Source of the DNA: Pyxicephalus adspersus
Lineage: Eukaryota; Chordata; Amphibia; Anura; Pyxicephalidae
Direction of reading: 5' to 3'
NCBI RefSeq assembly: GCF_032062135.1
Contig: NC_092858.1
Span: 162,274,287 to 162,338,286 of the forward strand
DNA length: 64,000 nucleotides
The notes under the pieces were generated by a model. The model was not told the DNA's origin. It worked only from the letters and a program-made list of their open reading frames with translations, and did no database searches. Position numbers and translations under genes: made by a program. Shown here piece by piece: positions 57,110 to 64,000 of this stretch; the first letter of the stretch is position 1; each line of letters opens with the position of its first letter.

Positions 57110-57456
57110 ACAATCTCATACTAAGAGACCATTGGCAGAACTCAGATTCCCTATATGCCTGGCTGTGACTTTTATTGCCTGTATTGCTAACTCCAATGGG
57201 GATTCCTATATTGTATCTGAGGAAGAGGACAGTTCTTTTTGACCCCCAATAGCTGCAATGTAACTCCCAAGAATGGGGAGGGTAAAACTAAAAAAAATGT
57301 CAGGTTCTTAGTATTATATAAAAGACAAAGAGGTGTAAAAGGATTCTGGGGACTGGTGAAAAATTGTGGTTTTTGGTGAGGAATATTGTGGAGCATTCTT
57401 GCAGTGGGTAACTGGTTCTGTATGGTTGGGACCAGGAAGGCTTTAATGCCTTATAC
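57110..57456. other. Unassigned DNA, no gene seen
   Basis: No gene or bounded element recognised. Confidence 0.45.
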
Positions 57457-57752
57457 CAGAAGTCCCCAACCCCCGGTCCACAGCCCACTAGTTTGCCGTG
57501 GCTCTGGCCTGTGCACCCACTAGCGGGGTCAGGAGAAGGGGGGGGCGCACTGGCCAGAGCTGTGGACCATGTCTCCTGGTGACATTGCCGGTTCAGGGAG
57601 GTGGGCAGGTTGTGTCTCTAAAGTGGGCAGGTTCTATTATCATGACGTCACTCTGGGGTGAAGTTTCTTCCCCTTTGAGTGACACACAGCTCCCCGCGAA
57701 TGCACAGAGAGTCTGTACATTTAGTGGGTCCCACTTTAGAATATGTGTTCCC
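57457..57752 (+). mobile_element. hAT-like repeat, CAGAAGTCCCCAACCCCCGG end
   Basis: The left end CAGAAGTCCCCAACCCCCGG resembles the 'CAGGGGTCCCCAACCCCCGG' terminus of hAT elements of the Zaphod/Tip100 kind. The interior is GC- and CpG-richer than its surroundings and holds GGGGGGCGCACTGGCCAGAG and TGAGTGACACACAGCTCCCC, words I recall from a frog repeat. The right end is missing or decayed; the end given is an estimate. Confidence 0.5.
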
Positions 57753-59306
57753 TGCATATATGCCTAAGTGCACAAAGGAGCATCCAGGGTCAATTGAAGA
57801 TTTGTAGAACATTGACTAGTCGCTAGCTACCCCTTTAAAAGTTGAGCGTGGGATGCACTCTTTAAACTTTTTCCAAGGTCTAAGTACCTTCCAAGGCACT
57901 AAGCCTGAAGACCTGCATCAGATGCAGGATATTATCTGATTGTTCTTGTGTCAAGTTGTTGGAAAAAGTCATTAAGGAGGGGCATCTCTGACATAAGGAT
58001 GCAAGGCCCTGCATCCCTATCAAAATGGTTGCCTCCAAAGAAAGACACGGTGTGAAACGAGGCATAGTAAGTGAGTAATAGGGAAAAGGTCAGCTTCAAG
58101 AAAGGCACTGGAAATTCGGGTGAGTACTCCTTTTCCCTCTGCTTGCCTTTTTTGGCACAGCTTCCACAATACTACTTTATCAGTGAACAACTCATCCAGT
58201 TGCTATACTTTCTTCTTACGTCTTTAAAAGCCACTGCACAGAAACTGCTTTAATTTTCTGAGCTCATCAAATTGATTTATTGCCTGGTTCTTATCTACAG
58301 TATATGTCCAGCAGAACAAGCTTCTCTCTGCATTACTACAAAACTCATGCCACGAGATTAAAGGTCTAAGCTTTCCCTTTCCTATTATATAAGACGGCCC
58401 TGTTGGAATTGTGACTTAGGGTTCTGTAACTGTTAACTGAACCTCTAAGAAATACAGCCTGCAGGAGGGCTTCAAATGAATGTTCTCGTTAGTTCCATTA
58501 TGTCTTGTATGAATGTTACATTAGTATCAATAAAAACACAATAATGCCAAATGTACAGTTTCTGATCAGATGAACACTAAAGTCATAATACTTTCTTTAC
58601 CAATAAATAATAAATATTCATCTAATCATGCTCTCACCTATGCTGGCTGTTTCTTAGATGTGACTCATCTACCTGTGATGTTGCAAAAACCTTTGCTGTA
58701 AATCAAGGAAATATCAGCCCAAGGACCTTTCTTCCATAAAAATAGAAAAGGTTGCCTGGCAGTTTTCTCCTTAGCTGTCAGTGTAACAGGAGACTGCTAC
58801 CCAATTTTATCTTCTTATAGAATAAAGCTCTTCATAATTAAAATGTGAGTGCTGGATTTTCTTGCTAAAATGGAAAATCCAGTGCAGAAGGAAAGGTTAA
58901 CATATTCATAGATTGTTTGACATATTCTCCGTTCTTTGTTCAGTTCCCACTTCGAAAATAAACTAGAAGAGAAATTTTATTGGTTCAACTTCCTTAACCT
59001 GCATTTTTCCCTATGACTCAGGAGCTCAAAATATCACTCTGTGCATCGAGCAATGTGAAATTCATGTTGTACATGGCTACGCAGTTTATACTCTCTAGAG
59101 GAAGATGTTAACTGAATGGAGTTAGAGTTTTCAATGAAATCCATAACATAAGTGAATGCTCCAGACCAGACTCAAAATTCAGCAATAATGATGTCCCAAG
59201 CTATATACATGCCCAGATCTCATTTCTGGATATTGTGTTTGTGAGAGAAAAAAATGCTTCGGGAAGATTTATGTATGATCAACAGCACTGGAAAACCCGT
59301 CTATGT
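57753..59306. other. Unassigned DNA, no gene seen
   Basis: No gene recognised. An inverted pair (GTGCTGGATTTTCTTGCTAA against TGGAAAATCCAGTGC) forms a small hairpin near 58848-58883. Confidence 0.45.
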
Positions 59307-59405
59307 TTCTGCACATTGGCAACACAACCCAATGCAATTAAACTATGATACTGTTCTGCTTCTGCACATTGGCAACACAACCCAATGCAATTAAAGTATG
59401 ACACT
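59307..59405. repeat. Tandem duplication, 53-bp unit, 1.9 copies
   Basis: The unit starting TTCTGCACATTGGCAACACA and continuing ACCCAATGCAATTAAA repeats with a period of 53 (59307 and 59360). The two copies differ at only two positions near the end, so the duplication is recent. Confidence 0.9.
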
Positions 59406-61027
59406 TTGGGCAGATCAATGTTATACTCTAAACCTTTTCCCATGTTTACAATGGTTAAAAGGGTGTGAGCATTGTAAAGCATAGAAAGTTGATAATAGCA
59501 GGAGCTCCGGAATGTAATGTATAAAACTTGCCAGAAATATCCCACTATGAAAGTAAATGTAAAATATAATTTATTCATTTTTTGTAATCTGCTTTCAAAG
59601 AGTGCACCTAGAGGTGATATTTTAGTTGTAGATGAATTATCAAAACTGAATTAGACAAAACTTCGGCTTTCCATATGTCTATACTCCAATATTATATAGC
59701 TATATGTTGGACTCCAGCAGTGAGATGTCCTGATCATACTTTGCGGGTGCATATCCAGCTTCACCTATTAGTAGCTTTGGCAATCTTCATACAAATCAAA
59801 CGGGTGTAATGGGATCTTTTAAAAACAGTCACAGCAGCAGTACAAAACAAGGAATACGATATATAAAAAATTGTATAAAAGATAAAAAAGAATTTGCCAA
59901 GGAGGTTTAACCCTTCAGTGTCTAGCAATACTGAAATATTTGACCAGACATGAAGCTGTGATATTTTAAGTGAGATGGACTTTATTTGTTAAAATGTCTA
60001 AAAAAAGTGATGACATCAGCATTACCAGCCTAATACATTTTGGAATGTCTACCCGGTACCTGAAACAGCATTGGCAACTACTGATGCTGTGCAAAAAAGT
60101 AACCCAAATGTTGTTAATCAATGCCTCTTGCTGCTGCTTTCTTAACTAAACTGATATTTTTTGGACCCATCCATTTACCAAGACTCTGCTGACCTTATCT
60201 TAAAGAACGTTTGTCTATCATCATTGAGAGTTGATCCTACTGTAAAATGTATATATTTTTCTGTATGTATTCAGCATAGTAAAAGTTCAATTTTGGTTGC
60301 TTACTATTGAAAATGATAAAAAATCCAAAATCCAAGTTACTGGAGCTGAAGGTGTAATCTCCGGTTTTAGTGACAGCTTTCATAAAATAGAAATGACCTT
60401 ACTTTCTCTCGTATTTTACTTTTTTGTGCCTTTGAGAGTGGACGTTAGAGATATATCCCCAACAGGACACAGGCAGCAAAACCTAATATGGGTTTCTGAC
60501 CATTGTCTACTGTAATAAAAACTACAAAACCGAGATACAGTTTCAGTTATACTCACGCTATCAAGCACCTCTAGTTTAAATCAAGATTTTTTGGCACTTT
60601 TATTTTATGACACGGTAAAGCACGTCCCTGAAAAAATATTAATTTCCCAACCTCAACCTCTAACCTATCCTGTATAGTTTTTTTTTTTCTTAGATCAAAA
60701 TGTATTTAATAAAATCTACCATCCAGGTCCGCTGCTAGCATAGTTTTGGGGTGGGGGGCAATAAATCAGCTCAGTAGATGTACCTAAACTGGCTGGTCCC
60801 CATTAGTCTCTTTGCCCTGACATCATTGCCACAGTATCCTAATCTGGATCCTGAGAAGACTTTGCCATTGAATGGCCAATATGAAGAGTGCCCATTCTGC
60901 AGGAAGGGACATGGACATATGAAGAAGGGCCTGAAGGATAATATCTGTTGTAAACAGAAGAAAAGAGAAGACTGAGAACTGGGGAGGTCAGGAGGACAGG
61001 ACTATGGCATTAGCTAAGGAAATAGGG
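59406..61027. other. Unassigned DNA, no gene seen
   Basis: Open frames at 60297-60515 and 60778-60975 have no domain or splice context. A T-run is at 60679-60689. Confidence 0.45.
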
Positions 61028-62324
61028 AATATATATATATTTATATATATATTAATGAGTAGGAATGGGTTACATTTAGCCGATCTACAATAAATTATGA
61101 TGTATTGTAAACACCCTCAATCCAAAACCAAATTATAAATTATGGGCAGGGATTTTTGCATATCATAACATAAGTAATAGTTATTTAATAGGATGTAATC
61201 ATACTTTTCATTTCATGATTCAGAGTCTGTATAGTAATAACAGCATCAATGTATATGTTTCCCAAATCACTTATTAAAACAGACAGCAGAAAATATGTCA
61301 CTTTAGTGTTGGTAATACGGCGTTCTTGTATAATTCAACATATGGCAAATTGGTTCATAGCAGTCATTCTTTCCTTCTCCCACTGAGGCATTTATCCTTA
61401 ATTGAATTACTTCAGAGGAATGACATAGGGGACAAAGTCCAGAATGTACTTTCAGCTTATCTTCCAGAGGCCACAAGATCAAATTCCATCTGTGCTGCAG
61501 TACACGCCTTGCTTTGACACCATATTGGCAACATTCTGATAATACTTGTCTTATTGGCCTGGAATGGGAAGGGGGGAGTTGTATGTACTTTACTGAGCCT
61601 AGATGATGTAGATAAAGTGATAGCTAGATAGACAGATATCAGTTCATTTTTTTTTTTTACTCCGCATTTTTTGATTTTGAAAGTATTAACACCCAGGAAA
61701 CCGGTGTATTTAAAAGTTTATCAGCAATCAGTGTTGGATTTTCTAGCTATGCAACCTAGGCTAGTGCCTAAGGTGCCAAAGCCACCAGGGACAATTAGAC
61801 TCCCAGCCTGGGGCTTTGCAACACCAAAAAAAGTCCCCCCAGCTAACACCAATAAATGAAAGTTCTGGAAGTGTCAGAAAGGGGGCGCTGTGCTGCTGGA
61901 TCTTTGATTTAGTTGTTGGGTTGGAGATCACCGCTCCTAACAAGTGTGGCTGGTTCCAGCTGTATAGTACTGCTGCTAGATGATGGCAGCTGTCATCATC
62001 CGGTACACGGATCCCATGACAATCCCTTTCAGTGCAATCTGTTTCTGCTGATCCTGAACATTGTAATCACTTTGTAAATATTTCAGTTCAGTTACTGCAT
62101 GTGAGCATGGTATGTATTTCTCAGTAGAATGAGCTGGCTGCTGCACAGGGGATGCCATGCTCTCTGGAGTTTACGTTTTGGAGGATTGGGACAGAAGAGT
62201 TTTTCATTTCCGTGAAAATTACAATATACTGTCTCATCCCTGAATCATTATTAAAAGAACTGGCAGGCAGAAAAAAAGTTGGTTCTATTGATTCAGCACA
62301 ATAAAAATATGTGGCTCCTATATC
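61028..62324. other. Unassigned DNA with TA-rich start
   Basis: An interrupted TA/TTTA array is at about 61029-61053 and a T-run at about 61650-61660. No gene; opposing open frames at 61671-61943 have no domain. Confidence 0.45.
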
Positions 62325-62361
62325 CCTTGAAAAAGCAGCGCGATGTCGCTGTGAAACGCGT
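62325..62361 (+). ncRNA. Hammerhead-like motif with intact stem II
   Basis: CCTTGAAAAAG stands where CCTGATGAAG is in the copy at 34966; then CAGCG pairs exactly with CGCTG around a six-base loop, then TGAAACGCGTTG. Stem II and the GAAA strand are well preserved, but the CUGAUGA strand is mutated, so self-cleavage is not expected. The same AG-stem-T-GAAACGCGT layout as at 34966 shows common descent from one element family, probably Penelope-like. Confidence 0.45.
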
Positions 62362-62627
62362 TGAGTTTTGAAAGCTTGTGATTAGAAGAGATTACATTGA
62401 TATATCCAGAAGCTTTGGGGGCTCCGGAATAAACTTCACACAAGACAGTTGCCGATTAATTTATTCTGACTGTGCTGCAGAACTGTTCCTGTAATTGTTT
62501 TTTATTGGTGTAAATAAATTAGTACATTTTTTAGAAATATTGGTGCTATTTGAAGTTTTGAATTATCTGAAAAACTATTGTTTTAGTGGCAAACTATATT
62601 TAAAAAAGAAAAGGATATTTCTCAGTA

Positions 62628-62843
62628 GGGCTGATTTACTAAAGAATTTAAGTTGTTCAGTTACCAAGGTGAGTTATCACTTAGTTTACTGAATGCAGAG
62701 AATATGCAATCACACGCAAGGAGATTTATACAAGAATGTATTGTTGAAGTCAGCAGAGGTTCATTTAATTTACTAAGCTAAGTGAAATATTCCTTTAATT
62801 TACTTTGCTTTGTGAACAGTCTTTTTTTTCGGAAATCAACCCC
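62628..62843. mobile_element. MITE, GGGCTGATTTACTAAAG family (copy 2)
   Basis: Left end GGGCTGATTTACTAAAGAAT and right end GGAAATCAACCCC are inverted. Interior blocks TTGTTCAGTTACCAAGGTGA, AAGTCAGCAGAGGTTCATTT, ACTAAGCTAAGTGAAATATT and TTGTGAACAG agree with 55530-55896; this copy has a deletion in the middle. No open frame. Confidence 0.65.
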
Positions 62844-62999
62844 ATTACCTCAAAATCTTCAGCCACCACTCTTCAACCCTTCTTTTTTTTCTCTCTCTCT
62901 CTGTAACAAATTTTTTACACCTCCAGTAGTCTGAACACTGTGGGTTTTGTCCTTTGGTCACATTTGACCTTTTAAGTGGCAATTGTCAGAACAGGATGC

Positions 63000-63540
63000 A
63001 CATTATTTTTGTAGCTTAGCAATCAAAGTCTTGTTCTGCCTATAAAAGGCATTTATTCAAAGAGGTTAACACTTAACAGCTCAATTGACGTCTATTTGAG
63101 CAGGCCGCTTCCTTCCTGTCATTTTGGGAAAGGAAAGATGTAATTATAGGCTTGCCCATGAATTAAATTTTAGGAAGGGAAAGCCTAATTAAACACAAAC
63201 GTGACAAAAGAAAAAAAATTGCTTATAAAAAAAGATTTGATGGGAAATGCAATTTTAGGAGTTTCAGAAAAAAGTTGCAATTGTCATCAGTATTTGGCAC
63301 ACATGAAAGCAGTGGGAAAATGAGGTCTTGGTCTGTAGTTGGTAGATAAGCTAAGTTACAGGGAGTTGTCTCTAATGAGTAATTCATAATTTAAGAGGAA
63401 AAATTGAAACATTGAATGCTAATGATCTCGGAAACAATTAATAAATCATTGCATGCCTCAGCACATTTTTATCTTCTCTTTCCTATCATCAGCATTATAG
63501 ATTTCTCCTCTTTCTTCCGCCATCGTGCTGAGTTTTTGGC
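63000..63540. promoter_or_regulatory. Candidate conserved non-coding element
   Basis: Long non-repetitive stretch with two TAATTA sites (63141-63146 and 63186-63191), GTAGCTTAGCAATCAAAGTC, CTCAATTGACGTCTATTTGA, ATGAATTAAATTTTAGG and CAATTAATAAATCATTGCAT. All frames are closed. By eye it is among the most enhancer-like parts of the window; not tested by alignment. Confidence 0.33.
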
Positions 63541-63919
63541 AAGAGAGATATGCTCTCAAGATCGAAATTAACAATAGTTCAAACTTCAAACTAAGCTTGC
63601 AAAACCTTTTTTTGAATTGTATACAAATAGACTTAGGCTTTAAATATCAGGGATGTAGTTAAATACTGGTTCCATCCACCAGTTAGGTATTAGGACTTTA
63701 TTGGATGGTGGTGGTGTCGGGGGTCTACTAGCGATGGACTGCATTATATATATATTTATATAACATTTTTTGTATTTTGTCCTTAGTCTCCCAATAAGTA
63801 GGGTAAACATTTATGAATTGCTGGCAGAGGAGCCTTTATATTGCTGCAGTTTATTTGTTTTAAATAGATAAGGGTCTTAAAGCTATCACAGAGAGGTTGA
63901 AGTAGTGCTACAATACTAA
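63541..63919. other. Unassigned DNA, no gene seen
   Basis: A TATATA/TTTATATA stretch at about 63744-63762. No gene. Confidence 0.45.
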
Positions 63920-64000
63920 AGGTGCGTACACACTTCCAATTTTTATCGTTCCAATCGAACGACGAACGATCGATTGGGCAAAAAATCGTTCGTAAAAAAG
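63920..64000 (+). mobile_element. CpG-rich MITE, cut by window end
   Basis: Begins AAAGGTGCGTACACACTTCC and continues with TATCGTTCCAATCGAACGAC and GAACGATCGATTGGG, containing short palindromes (CGATCG, ATCGAT) and many CpGs in an otherwise CpG-poor region. 'AGGTGCGTACACAC' is the start of an abundant frog MITE family that I recall. High CpG retention suggests a young copy. The right end is outside the window. Confidence 0.6.

Noticed and set aside
57003..57242. 79-codon open frame
   Set aside because: It spans the perfect hairpin at 57048-57109, which accounts for its repetitive content.

Overview
The window is vertebrate nuclear DNA, most probably from a frog (Anura, probably neobatrachian). 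It has the marks of a large-genome gene desert or a very large intron: AT-rich sequence, no open reading frame longer than about 125 codons, no convincing exon, no rRNA or functional tRNA gene, and a dense layer of old, mutated transposable elements. The frog assignment rests on repeat families: tRNA-headed V-SINE-like elements whose tail ends in the 'GCGCTATATAAAT' motif, an L2-like LINE sharing that tail, palindromic 'GGGCCTGATTTATTAAAGC' MITEs, and repeated 'GAAACGCGT' modules. I recognise these families from memory, and no database search was possible. No host protein-coding gene can be supported.

Layout. 1-9.6 kb: unassigned AT-rich DNA, a hAT-type element with a probable nested LTR, a Tc1/mariner transposase C-terminal relic (minus strand), a TA-flanked MITE at 4098-4602, and palindromic MITEs at 5.8 and 8.0 kb. 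11-16.6 kb: three stretches that look like conserved non-coding elements (judged only by composition and motif content), a hammerhead-like motif on the minus strand at 12.5 kb, and MITE fragments. 17-22 kb: LTR-like sequences, a TTAA-flanked MITE, a V-SINE, and a solo LTR with a clean 5-bp target duplication. 22-39 kb: mostly unassigned, with several candidate regulatory stretches, a decayed L2-like LINE, a (TA)n microsatellite, a LINE tail, a second hammerhead-like motif and a diverged 360-bp duplication. 39-48 kb: a second V-SINE, a second solo LTR of the same family as the one at 19.6 kb, a second TTAA MITE, and the best L2-like LINE fragment (minus strand). 48-64 kb: a large unclassified repeat, two further LTR-like units, three hAT-type elements (one built from four consecutive palindromes and flanked by an exact 8-bp duplication), two copies of a 'GGGCTGATTTACTAAAG' MITE, a perfect 26-bp-stem hairpin, a third full hammerhead-like motif, and a MITE running off the end.

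How the parts relate. Nothing here forms a pathway. The relations are between elements: the V-SINEs carry the same 3' tail as the L2-like LINE, as expected if that LINE supplied the reverse transcriptase; MITE families recur at two to four places; and LTRs of one family inserted twice independently. The most unusual items are the dispersed hammerhead-ribozyme-like cores (probably Penelope-like element remnants), the palindrome train in the hAT element at 53.7-54.4 kb, and the dispersal of CCAAT/'AAGATGGC' modules by a frog repeat. Candidate conserved elements are offered as guesses that one alignment would settle.
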